From Candidatus Uhrbacteria bacterium (lineage in GTDB: Bacteria > Patescibacteriota > Patescibacteriia > UBA9934 > UBA10169), in contig DNYJ01000022.1 in assembly GCA_003505155.1 (NCBI GenBank), positions 1 to 10,079 of the forward strand: a DNA stretch of 10,079 nt, written 5' to 3'. The notes under the pieces were generated by a model. The model did not search any database, was not told where the DNA came from, and was given only the letters and a program-made list of their open reading frames with translations. Shown in pieces: positions 1-6,144 of the stretch (its first letter is position 1; each line of letters starts with the position of its first letter). Position numbers and translations under genes: made by a program.

Positions 1-4
1 ACGA

Positions 5-19
5 ATGTCGGAGCGACCC
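5..19 (+). repeat. Right end of cassette-boundary element (edge copy)
   Basis: ATGTCGGAGCGACCC repeats the right-end motif that bounds the TA modules at 7045, 7887, 8543 and 9166: TGTCGGAG followed by a GNRA-like tetranucleotide, here GCGA. The left arm that would pair with it lies before the window. This copy stands 5' of the MoxR-like gene, not of a TA module, which suggests that the same type of boundary also flanks GC-rich single genes. The match is short, so it is a candidate only. Confidence 0.45.
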
Positions 20-164
20 GCCCGACTGAACGATGAAAGTCGTTCGGGCGGGGAGAGAAGCTTCGAAGAATTGGGGCCGAACCGCGGGCTGTCCGCGGGG
101 AGGGAATTGACCAAGGGTTGTCCCTCCCCAGGACAAGCCCAATCCAAAGCCCAACAACCGGGCT
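17..164 (+). promoter_or_regulatory. Hairpin-rich 5' leader of the MoxR-like gene
   Basis: Four inverted repeats lie in a row. At 17-52, CCCGCCCG pairs with CGGGCGGG, with a four-base bulge and an upper stem AACGAT/GTCGTT capped by a GAAA tetraloop. At 82-98, CCGCGG pairs with CCGCGG. At 97-129, GGGGAGGGA pairs perfectly with TCCCTCCCC over nine pairs; it shares bases 97-98 with the previous stem, so the two may alternate. At 148-164, AGCCC pairs with GGGCT directly before the GGAGG ribosome-binding site (167-171). The G-rich stems could sequester or present the start region. No promoter is recognised. Function is inferred; the pairing is seen. Confidence 0.5.
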
Positions 165-176
165 GAGGAGGTTTGC

Positions 177-1256
177 GTGTATGAGCGGATTCGTTCCGCT
201 CTTGCGTCGGAGTTCATCTACTCCGACGACATCGCCCGCGCGGTCGCGCTGGCGGTGGGGAGCGGAAAGAATCTCTTGCTGTGGGGGCCTGCTGGCCACG
301 GCAAGAGTGAGATGGTCATGCGGGCGCTGTCGGTGGTCGCCGACGACAGCGAGATTTTCGTCCAGTCCTTTGGGGAAGGAATGGACGAGGCGACCCTTTG
401 GGGTGGTTTGGACTTTGCGGCCCTCGAGGCCGACAAGGTCCTTCGGTACCACCCGGAGGCCAGTTTCCTCTCCTCGAAGATCGCGGTCTTCGAGGAGCTC
501 TTCGACGCTCCGGCGTCGGTCCTTCTCGCCCTGAAGGACACTTTGACCGCTAAGAAGCTGCGCAAGGGCGCGCAGCAGTTCCCGATGGCCACGCGGGTAG
601 TCGTGGCCCTGACCAACAAGGATCCGGGAGAAATCTCGGATCTGGGCCCCGCAGCCCATGCGCTGATCGAGCGCTTCCCGCTTCAGCTTCGCGTGGCCTG
701 GTCGTCGTACGCGGCGACCGACTACGTGGAGCTCTTCCGGAAGGTGTCTCCACGCCTTCCGGGAGCCGACTTGAACGGGCATGCGGCCATCCTGGCCGAG
801 ATGCTCGCCAAAGTCGGGGAGAAGGGCGAGCCGACCTCACCGAGGTCGGCCGTCCACGCAGTGGGGGTCGTGAAGACGGCCGCAGCCCTCCGGGGCTCTA
901 CGGTCGTCGAGCAGGTCGATCTCCTCGACCTGCGCTTCGTTGACGGGTTCGAGGCCTTGGCCTCGGACCTCAAGACGGAGCTCGACAAGGCGGCCGAGCG
1001 GGCGGCCGCCGAAAGCAGGATGGTCCTCGCGGAGGATGCGCTTGCGCATAACCTCCGCGAGCTGGAGGAGGCGAAGAGGGCGAACAGCCCCATCCGCCTC
1101 CTCCAAGTGGCCCGCCGGTTCGGTGCCTTTGGGGACGAGGTCTCGTCCCTGAAGGTCACCGATGGCCTCGTCGAGCGCCGGAAGCAGTTGCGGGAAACCG
1201 CCGCTGCCAAGGCGCTCGAGGCGCAGGCAGCTGCGCTCGGGGCCACGCGGGTCTAG
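177..1256 (+). CDS. MoxR-like AAA+ ATPase
   Basis: A 359-residue AAA+ ATPase. Residues 37-44 (GPAGHGKS) are the Walker A P-loop. The stretch IAVFEE at 102-107 occupies the Walker B position but has Glu where Asp is usual. N147 in VVVALTNKD fits sensor 1, and R166 in LIERF fits the arginine finger. The GEGMDEATLWGG stretch (66-77) is typical of MoxR/RavA-type ATPases, which act as chaperones that remodel or activate partner proteins, often with a VWA protein encoded next door. Residues about 255-305 are alanine- and glutamate-rich and probably helical or coiled coil. The start is GTG at 177, six bases after GGAGG; the ATG at 181 is out of frame. The gene is clearly GC-rich, unlike the VWA gene downstream. 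The substrate is unknown. Confidence 0.85.
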   Translation: MYERIRSALASEFIYSDDIARAVALAVGSGKNLLLWGPAGHGKSEMVMRALSVVADDSEIFVQSFGEGMDEATLWGGLDFAALEADKVLRYHPEASFLSSKIAVFEELFDAPASVLLALKDTLTAKKLRKGAQQFPMATRVVVALTNKDPGEISDLGPAAHALIERFPLQLRVAWSSYAATDYVELFRKVSPRLPGADLNGHAAILAEMLAKVGEKGEPTSPRSAVHAVGVVKTAAALRGSTVVEQVDLLDLRFVDGFEALASDLKTELDKAAERAAAESRMVLAEDALAHNLRELEEAKRANSPIRLLQVARRFGAFGDEVSSLKVTDGLVERRKQLRETAAAKALEAQAAALGATRV

Positions 1257-1274
1257 GCCACTGAGTTTTTGCGA

Positions 1275-1300
1275 CCGTTTTTCTCTCGTGTGAAAAATGG
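1275..1300 (+). terminator. 3' hairpin downstream of the MoxR-like gene
   Basis: CCGTTTTTC pairs with GAAAAATGG over nine pairs including one G-U, with loop TCTCGTGT. It begins 18 bases after the TAG stop. A near twin with compensatory changes lies at 6827-6852 after another gene. There is no T-run after the stem, so it is not a textbook intrinsic terminator and may instead be an RNA-stability or regulatory element. Confidence 0.45.
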
Positions 1301-1450
1301 CCGGTGCAGGAGAAGCACATCTCCCCGGTTGGCTGACCGAGACAAAACAGCCATTTAAACCGTTTCGTTCCTGTGAGTCGCAAGACAAGGGAACAAAACG
1401 GATGCACTCGGCTCGGTGAGGGGAAGGACGCACATCCAACCTCTCACCCA
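1301..1450 (+). other. Hairpin-rich spacer between the MoxR-like and VWA genes
   Basis: Three more inverted repeats follow. CCGG(1301-1304)/CCGG encloses GGAGA-AGCACA-TCTCC (1310-1325). CCGTTTCGTTCC at about 1360 pairs with GGGAACAAAACGG at about 1390 with one mismatch. GGTGAG at about 1416 pairs with CTCACC at about 1442 and encloses GGA-CGCACA-TCC. Two of the loops carry GCACA, a loop motif seen elsewhere in the window. No gene is visible here. Confidence 0.4.
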
Positions 1451-1498
1451 CCGACTTCTGCCGTCAAGGTTTGCTTGACCATAGAAGTCGGGTACAAT
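1451..1498 (+). promoter_or_regulatory. Promoter overlapped by a nested inverted repeat, upstream of the VWA gene
   Basis: TTGCTT at 1471-1476 and TACAAT at 1493-1498, 16 bases apart, form a plausible sigma-70-type promoter. It is overlapped by a nested inverted repeat: CCGACTTCT (1451-1459) with AGAAGTCGG (1483-1491), and inside it GTCAAG (1463-1468) with CTTGAC (1474-1479). A symmetric site across the -35 box is what an operator for a dimeric repressor would look like; a terminator-like hairpin is the alternative. It implies that the VWA gene can be transcribed independently of the MoxR-like gene. Confidence 0.5.
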
Positions 1499-1577
1499 AT
1501 CCGAAATCAATACTATCCATATGACCGAACGTGCACGTCCTGAATCTGTTGCCTCAAATCGAGAAAGAGAGGCAGCT

Positions 1578-2984
1578 ATGAGTAAATTTACTTTCCGCAC
1601 CTCGCCGCCAGACACTTATATTCCTCCATCTCGAGAAGAGATGAAGGAGGTGGCAACAAAACTTGGGGTCAAAGGATTTGCTCCAGACCTCGTCGCTGAT
1701 TTAACGAACATCGCGGCCGGTGGACAGGTTAGCCCTCCATCCGCTTATAGAGGTGAAGTAGCTCGACGGGTCGAGGAACAACTTCCTGCGCCTGATAGGG
1801 ACGGTGACTGGGAAATTCCAAAAAACGTTCGGGGGATGTTTGGAGATGAAACGCATACGAAAGATCGTACGACGGCTATTTCTGCTCGTACTGAAAACAC
1901 CATGAGGTATCATCAAAACGTCTGCGATTTCTTGCAGTCGGTGGACCTTGGGAGATTTCCGGGGGACACTCCACTCGAACAGGCGATGGGAATGTTGAAA
2001 CTTCTTAGTCAACAGAAAGGTGGAAAAGGTGGCGGAGAAGGGGAACCACTTCCAATCTTTTCCGAGAGTGAGCGACCGGAAGACGTTGTGGAGTCTCTTC
2101 ACGAGACGATGGACATGGTGAAAAACTTGTCGGACGAAGAAACTGAGATGCTCGACCCGGATGGAAAAAACTGGGAAGACGAAAAGGACGTCGACGGAAA
2201 TCCAACAGGAAAGCAAAATCTCAACGCCCTAAAGGTTGCAGAAGACATCGTCGAAGGTGGCGATAAGCGTATCATGCTTGATATTTCCCGAAAGCTCGAC
2301 CAGTTCACCAAACTTCAAGTGCGAAAGCAAAAGAAAATGGTGCCTGACCCGGCTGGAGAGGAAATTCGACAACGTCCTATCAAACACCTTGGTGAACTTT
2401 CTCGGGTTAATCCAACAGCATGGGCGATGCGACAGAGAAACCCAACGTATTTTCTTTACCAAGCGGTGAGCGGTCAGCTTCCTGTCCGTGAACGCGTAAC
2501 GCGGATAGAGAAAAAACAGTCCATCTTTATTCTGGTTGATGGATCTGGATCTATGAACGGGGTGAAACATTGGAAGGCAACAGGGGTGGTGATGAATCGC
2601 CTTAAAGCGGTGCTCACTGGAGACGCGGAAGTATTTATCAGCGTGTTCGATACAAACCTTGGGAATGTAAAACACGCGGGGACGCCAGAGGAGGCGCGCG
2701 CGCTCATCAAGGACTTTGCCTCGAGTAATTATTCAGGTGGAGGAACGGATATTGCTGAATCAGTGAAAGCAGCTCATAAGTATATTGAAGCAAAAATAAA
2801 AGCAGGGGAAGCGCTGTATAAACCGGAAATTGTTGTGTTGACCGATGAAGATTCGTCTGTTACGGGAGTTAAACCGAAAGATGTAGAGGGAACACGTGTT
2901 CATGGGTTTGCGATGCAAGTTGCGAATCCGTCTCTCGTCAAGTTTGCGCAGGCAACGGGTGGAGTTGGAATAGACAAGTTTTAA
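1578..2984 (+). CDS. VWA-domain protein, likely partner of the MoxR-like ATPase
   Basis: A 468-residue protein with a C-terminal VWA domain. The metal-binding MIDAS motif is complete: DGSGS at 321-325 after a hydrophobic strand (IFILV), T390 within GGGTD (387-391), and D423 in VVLTDED. The first 310 residues are polar, with a low-complexity stretch GGKGGGEGE near 150 and an acidic segment near 195-230; I recognise no second domain. VWA proteins of this size beside MoxR ATPases bind a target through the MIDAS metal and are remodelled or loaded by the ATPase. The start ATG at 1578 is chosen because AGAGAGG lies five bases upstream; an in-frame ATG at 1521 would add 19 residues but has no such site. 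Base composition is distinctly lower in GC than the neighbouring plus-strand genes, pointing to a different origin or history. Confidence 0.85.
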   Translation: MSKFTFRTSPPDTYIPPSREEMKEVATKLGVKGFAPDLVADLTNIAAGGQVSPPSAYRGEVARRVEEQLPAPDRDGDWEIPKNVRGMFGDETHTKDRTTAISARTENTMRYHQNVCDFLQSVDLGRFPGDTPLEQAMGMLKLLSQQKGGKGGGEGEPLPIFSESERPEDVVESLHETMDMVKNLSDEETEMLDPDGKNWEDEKDVDGNPTGKQNLNALKVAEDIVEGGDKRIMLDISRKLDQFTKLQVRKQKKMVPDPAGEEIRQRPIKHLGELSRVNPTAWAMRQRNPTYFLYQAVSGQLPVRERVTRIEKKQSIFILVDGSGSMNGVKHWKATGVVMNRLKAVLTGDAEVFISVFDTNLGNVKHAGTPEEARALIKDFASSNYSGGGTDIAESVKAAHKYIEAKIKAGEALYKPEIVVLTDEDSSVTGVKPKDVEGTRVHGFAMQVANPSLVKFAQATGGVGIDKF

Positions 2985-3004
2985 AGAGGACAAATATTAA
3001 GGAG

Positions 3005-3043
3005 AAAAAAAGCGAGGGAGAAGACATCTCCTTCGACTTTTTT
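3005..3043 (+). terminator. Bidirectional-type intrinsic terminator after the VWA gene
   Basis: A 17-base A-rich left arm (3005-3021) pairs with a right arm ending in six T (3027-3043), with only two clear mismatches and one G-T pair. The loop is AGACA. The stem core GGGAGA/TCTCC followed by the T-run fits rho-independent termination on the plus strand. It starts 20 bases after the VWA stop codon. Confidence 0.75.
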
Positions 3044-3051
3044 CTTGTTTG

Positions 3052-3122
3052 GCGAGGAGTGAAACCTCCTCGCTTACCGATCAGCGTTTATCATTTCTTG
3101 ATGGTAAGTGATGATCGGAGCA
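3052..3122 (+). repeat. Hairpin plus divergent boundary-like element before the 3184 gene
   Basis: GCGAGGAG (3052-3059) pairs with CTCCTCGC (3066-3073). Next, CCGATCA (3077-3083) pairs with TGATCGG (3112-3118), followed by AGCAAC. The order CGCTT-ACCGATCA ... TGATGATCGGAGCAAC resembles the boundary elements of the TA array (GCTTCGACA ... TGTCGGAGCAATCC), but with extra bases and lower identity. I treat it as a possible divergent copy. Confidence 0.35.
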
Positions 3123-3183
3123 ACTACCAACCCAGCGTCGCATTGATGTATGGGGGGTTAACCGCTTCGAATGGGAGTTCGCC

Positions 3184-3846
3184 ATGATCGACCTCGAGAA
3201 CATGAAGAACAAGCTGAAGATCTTCTCCCCCCTGACCTGGGGGGAGTTCCTGGCCGACTTCGGCCAGGACGTGGGGTTCGTCGTGGCCGCCATGGCGGCC
3301 TTGTTCCTCAGCGAATGTCGGGCCGCCGCCGCCAAGACGGCGGTGGCCGCCGCCGCCGCCTTGAACGAGGTGGAGGAGGCGATGAAGATCGTCGGCCTCC
3401 CCCTCTGGTGGCGGGGGTCGTTCTTCGACGCCGTCGCCCCCTGGGACGGCTGGGAGACCACCTGGCCCGACCGGGGCCGGACGAGGTTCGACGTCCCCAC
3501 CTACCGGTGGGTCGCCGAACTTCCCACGTTCGACGGCCCCCCCGAGGACGTCACCCCGGAGGACCTCTCCGAGGCTGAGGTCCTCGTCCCCCGCAAGGTC
3601 GAGGAAGAGCTCGAGTTCGTTCTCGAGCGCGTCCGTTACTGGAAGGCCCGGCCGGAATTCTTCGCCGGTCAACCGGACGAGGTCCTGCGGGAGCTCGTCA
3701 AGGGGACGGGGGTCCGTGGTGCTTGGCACCGCATCGGATTCCCCGAGGAGAGGGTTCTCTCCGACGGAGCCTACGAAACCTTCAGGGATGAGATTTCCCT
3801 GATCGCCCGGGCCGAGCAGATCCGGCGCAACAACAAGGAGAAGTAA
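3184..3846 (+). CDS. Unrecognised protein, GC-rich
   Basis: A 220-residue protein I cannot assign to a family. Residues about 29-42 (DVGFVVAAMAALFL) are hydrophobic enough for a short membrane or buried helix. Residues 46-63 are almost pure alanine with a few lysine, threonine and valine, a strongly helical stretch. The middle is rich in Trp, Pro and aromatic residues (LPLWWRGSFFDAV, WDGWETTW). The C-terminal third is acidic with helical segments and ends in a basic tail (RRNNKEK). No signal peptide is evident. The start ATG is supported by GGGAG six bases upstream. The codons are strongly G/C-ending and uninterrupted, supporting a real gene. It stands alone, with a terminator behind it and the hairpin-rich region ahead. 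Confidence 0.7.
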   Translation: MIDLENMKNKLKIFSPLTWGEFLADFGQDVGFVVAAMAALFLSECRAAAAKTAVAAAAALNEVEEAMKIVGLPLWWRGSFFDAVAPWDGWETTWPDRGRTRFDVPTYRWVAELPTFDGPPEDVTPEDLSEAEVLVPRKVEEELEFVLERVRYWKARPEFFAGQPDEVLRELVKGTGVRGAWHRIGFPEERVLSDGAYETFRDEISLIARAEQIRRNNKEK

Positions 3847-4197
3847 AAGAGAAAGAAGTTCTGGCGCGAGTGGAACGCGCCGTAAACCTGAAAAGGGCAA
3901 AAACACGTACCCGACGTGTCTTTGTAAATGCCAATGTGTCGCCCACCGTAGGGGCTAAAAATCGGGATTCTGACAGCACGTTTACGGCGTGATCTGTTGG
4001 CGGCTGGTCCACGGGTAGACCGCGACGTACGACGTTTATCGTACATCTTATTTCAACCGCGGAAGCGGTTGGATTCTCTCGGGGAAGTAGCACTCACTTC
4101 CTCCCCGACACTTCTTCCGGACAGCAATCGTCCGAGGGAAGTGACGGGGCAAAAACGCCCCACTTGTGACAAACAACGCTTTGGTGGAAGGAGGTGA
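3847..4197 (+). promoter_or_regulatory. Structured non-coding stretch, leader of the micro-ORF and RNA region
   Basis: No gene is seen. Small inverted repeats are dense: GGCGCG/CGCGCC near 3865, ACACGT/ACGTGT near 3905, GTACGA/TCGTAC (4027-4044), CAACCGC-GGAA-GCGGTTG (4054-4071, a seven-pair stem with a GNRA loop), an imperfect GGGGAAGT/ACTTCCTCCCC stem with loop AGCACTC (4081-4106), CGGAC/GTCCG (4118-4134), and GGGGC-AAAAAC-GCCCC (4146-4161). The stretch ends with GGAAGGAGGTGA, an excellent ribosome-binding site. Whether this is the 5' part of the RNA below or a separate leader cannot be decided by eye. Confidence 0.45.
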
Positions 4198-4233
4198 ATG
4201 ATGATTCCACCGGACATTTATGGCGGAGCATGA
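4198..4233 (+). CDS. Candidate 11-residue leader peptide
   Basis: ATGATG at 4198 directly follows AAGGAGGTGA, close to a perfect anti-SD match. The reading frame is MMIPPDIYGGA and stops with TGA at 4231-4233. Its stop overlaps the ATG of the next short frame (ATGA), the usual layout for translational coupling. A strong ribosome-binding site for so short a peptide suggests a translated leader or a ribosome-loading signal for the structured region behind it, not a stable protein. Alternatively it is the remnant start of a lost gene. Confidence 0.4.
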   Translation: MMIPPDIYGGA

Positions 4234-5006
4234 GACCGCCTGACCAACTCATGCCGGTTGCGTGGACCGAAGCGGGATCCACGCCGTTCCGCACTGGGAA
4301 CGCCAACACCCATCTCCTCAAACTTCCCGCTCTGGCCTATTGGCAGAGGCAGTGACTCGGGGGAGTGAGGACGCTTGCAGGCCGCAGTCTGCACGGGTGT
4401 CAACGAGAACTGCGTAGGAGACGGCTCCGCGCGGGTGCCCTTAGGGGAGCTCGATCGTAACGACACACGTCCGGGATGACCGACAGCGGCTCCTGGGTCC
4501 CACGAAACGGGACAACCCACGGGGGATCGGAGTGATGGATCCCGACCCCAATGAGGTATTTGAAAGCCGAGGAACAACCTCGGCATCCATCTGTGGAAGC
4601 AAAGGCATGGGCAATAGCTTCCGAGACGCGATACCGCGGAGCTCCGGCTCGCCAGCGGCTCGCATCCAATCCCCGACACCAAGGGGAACCCACCATCCGA
4701 CGGCCATACAGCTATCTTGCTGTTTTGGCTCCCCGCTTCTCCTAGGGGATGTGGTCGGATTCTCGCGCGGCATGGGCGGTGCCCATGCTTGTAAGTCCGA
4801 TAGCGGGCGAGACGCGTCAAGAGGGGAAGCTTGGCTGGCGGGGGAAGCGAAGGACAACTTCGTGGAACCCGCCAGCTTACCTCACCTATGTTCATCAGTT
4901 ATTGCGAGGCTCTGCCGAAGCAATCTTTGGTGCCTATTGGCGAGGCGAGAAAGTCGCTTCAACCGCGCGGGCGGTACCCCGCATGCCCCCGATTGAGATT
5001 GGGGGC
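4205..5006 (+). ncRNA. Candidate large structured RNA of about 0.8 kb
   Basis: Nearly every segment folds locally, and no frame gives a credible protein. Clear helices are GCGTGGA/TCCACGC (4260-4284), CGTTCC-GCACTG-GGAACG (4285-4302), GTCCC/GGGAC (4497-4513), a closed domain GATGGAT/ATCCATC (4534-4540 with 4585-4591) stacked on GCCGAGG-AACAA-CCTCGGC (4566-4584), GGAAGC/GCTTCC (4595-4622), GCATGGGC-GGT-GCCCATGC (4770-4788), GCTGGCGGG/CCCGCCAGC (4834-4876) enclosing CGAAG-GACAA-CTTCG, ATTGC/GCAAT with inner GGC/GCC near 4910, GAGGCGA-GAAAG-TCGCTTC (4942-4960), and GCCCCCGAT-TGAG-ATTGGGGGC (4985-5006). Size and density recall giant ornate RNAs such as GOLLD or ROOL, but I cannot match it to either. 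It could also be a very long 5' leader of the next gene. Strand is inferred from the neighbours. Confidence 0.5.
4230..4355 (+). CDS. Candidate 41-residue small protein
   Basis: This frame starts at the ATG overlapping the stop of the preceding micro-ORF and encodes a 41-residue peptide beginning MRPPDQLMPVAW and ending LAYWQRQ, then TGA. I recognise no family. It lies on top of two strong hairpins (4260-4284 and 4285-4302), so the bases may be kept for RNA structure and not for coding. The coupling to an excellent ribosome-binding site is the only support for translation. Confidence 0.3.
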   Translation: MRPPDQLMPVAWTEAGSTPFRTGNANTHLLKLPALAYWQRQ

Positions 5007-5020
5007 GAAAGGTGTGTGAG

Positions 5021-5944
5021 ATGGAGAAGAAGGTCATTGACCTCCTGCTGGTCGTCCTTCGGGCGATCGGCGCGGTGGTCCACGTGGAGCTGGAGGAGTA
5101 CGGCAAGCGCCGACTCCTCCAGATCGGACTGGGGGGCGTGTGGGAACTCCACCGCCCCCTTCCCGGGGAGAAGGGGAGGAACACCCGTTCGCGGGTTCAG
5201 CTCCCCATCCCCGCCCCCCACCCCAACGCCGTCGTTTGGCTGATCCCCTCGGGGATGGGTCAGGACGACGTCCGCCCCATGAAGTGGGCGGAGTTCGAGA
5301 AGTTGCTCCCCGCCTCGGGGTCCCCCTCCCCCCTCCTCGAGCAGTGGGAGGCGATCCGGGGGAGGATCATCATCCCCCGGATGAAGATCGCTCTCCCCGG
5401 CGGGAAGGAGGTGGTTGTCCCCAACCACCTCCGCTCCCGTCTCCCCGAGGGAGTGTGGGAGTGGCTCCGGGGGGCGGGGGAGGAAATCCTTCGCCAGCTC
5501 GAGGCCGCCAACGAGGGGGAGGGACCGTTCGCCGACGAGGCGACGGTCTCCCTCCTCCTCCCCACCCCCCGCCGGACGGACCGCGTGCAGGTGGACTCCG
5601 GGGAGGCCACCGTCTGGAAGACGGTGGCCTACGTCAACAACCCCCACACCGGCGCGGGGAAGCCGGTGTGGGGGCGGTTCGCCCCCAAGGGGGTCGGCAA
5701 GACGGTTCACAGCCGTCGCCTGACCCTCAAGTTCCGGGGGGTGGACGTCGGTGCCCCCCACCCGGGGGAGGTCATCTGGGCCTACGTGGGGGACCCCGCC
5801 CCCGCCTGGCCCGAGTCCCCCGGAGCCATCCGGGCGAGCCGGTCCTTCTGGGACCAGTTCGCCCTCGTCGAGGGCGCCGTCCCCGCCTACGCGGGGACGG
5901 AGAGGCGGAGCTGCCCCTGGCAGCTCCAGCTCGACCTCGGCTAA
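5021..5944 (+). CDS. Unrecognised protein, very GC-rich
   Basis: A 307-residue protein I do not recognise. It opens with a hydrophobic stretch (VIDLLLVVLRAIGAVVHVEL, residues 5-24) that could be a membrane anchor or simply a beta/alpha core; charged residues close by make a soluble fold as likely. A proline-rich segment follows, then beta-rich stretches (GRIIIPRMKIALPGGKEVVVP; ATVSLLLPTPRRTDRVQV) and Trp/Pro motifs toward the C-terminus (WAYVGDPAPAWPESPG). Codon choice is extreme, with runs of CCC, GGG, CTC and GTC. The start ATG at 5021 has AAAGGTG seven bases before it; an in-frame GTG at 5012 lies inside that site and is less likely. The gene directly follows the structured RNA region, and a pseudoknot-like element follows its stop. 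Confidence 0.7.
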   Translation: MEKKVIDLLLVVLRAIGAVVHVELEEYGKRRLLQIGLGGVWELHRPLPGEKGRNTRSRVQLPIPAPHPNAVVWLIPSGMGQDDVRPMKWAEFEKLLPASGSPSPLLEQWEAIRGRIIIPRMKIALPGGKEVVVPNHLRSRLPEGVWEWLRGAGEEILRQLEAANEGEGPFADEATVSLLLPTPRRTDRVQVDSGEATVWKTVAYVNNPHTGAGKPVWGRFAPKGVGKTVHSRRLTLKFRGVDVGAPHPGEVIWAYVGDPAPAWPESPGAIRASRSFWDQFALVEGAVPAYAGTERRSCPWQLQLDLG

Positions 5945-5950
5945 GCCCCC

Positions 5951-5991
5951 CCCGCTCACTTGGCGCAATGAGCGGGAGTAATTTGCGCCAA
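5951..5991 (+). promoter_or_regulatory. Potential H-type pseudoknot just after the 5021-5944 gene
   Basis: CCCGCTCA (5951-5958) pairs perfectly with TGAGCGGG (5969-5976). The loop between them holds TTGGCGCAA (5960-5968), which pairs perfectly over nine bases with TTGCGCCAA (5983-5991). The two stems are directly adjacent, with connecting loops of one and six bases, as in classical H-type pseudoknots. It starts seven bases after the stop codon. It could protect the 3' end, act in termination, or belong to the leader of the next gene; if the pseudoknot does not form, the two stems compete. Confidence 0.55.
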
Positions 5992-6144
5992 TCTATGGAT
6001 CCGCAGACGCAATGTCTGCATGGCTCGCACAGCCAAAGTCGGTCCAACCTAGGAGAGAGTTGCACTCACTCTCTCTCCTTCACTGGGCGCTTGAGATTTC
6101 TCGAGCTTCGAGTGAAGGATCAACCCACACCACGGAGGTGAAAA
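5992..6144 (+). promoter_or_regulatory. Hairpin-rich leader of the duplicated-domain gene
   Basis: Hairpins in order: GCAGAC-GCAAT-GTCTGC (about 6003-6019), GGCT/AGCC (about 6022-6034), GGAGAGAG/CTCTCTCC with loop containing TTGCACTCA (about 6052-6078), and a long one near 6080-6118 with TTCACT/AGTGAA outside and GCTTGAG-ATTT-CTCGAGC inside. GTCGGTCCAACC at about 6039 weakly recalls the boundary motif. The leader ends with ACGGAGGTGA, a strong ribosome-binding site before the GTG start at 6145. Confidence 0.45.

Noticed and set aside
17..52. Group II intron domain V
   Set aside because: GATGAAAGTC matches the upper part of some domain V hairpins, but the lower stem is CCCGCCCG/CGGGCGGG, not the conserved GAGCCG.../...CGGTTC, the bulge is on the wrong side and too large, and no reverse transcriptase is present.
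1521..1577. Longer N-terminus for the VWA protein from ATG 1521
   Set aside because: No ribosome-binding site before 1521, whereas the ATG at 1578 has AGAGAGG at good spacing; the extra 19 residues also look non-native.
3124..3906. Long minus-strand frame opposite the 3184 gene, and likewise 4934-5968 opposite the 5021 gene
   Set aside because: GC-rich sequence opens antisense frames by composition. The proteins are glycine, proline and leucine repeats without a fold, and the sense genes have good starts.
4218..4895. A 225-codon open frame on the minus strand across the structured region, and several plus-strand frames of 60-160 codons
   Set aside because: Low-complexity proline, serine and arginine composition, no domain, no ribosome-binding site, and complete overlap with strong hairpins; typical of frames over non-coding RNA.
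4205..5006. RNase P RNA, tmRNA, SRP RNA or group I intron
   Set aside because: None of the short conserved signatures I know for these RNAs was found on reading the plus strand.
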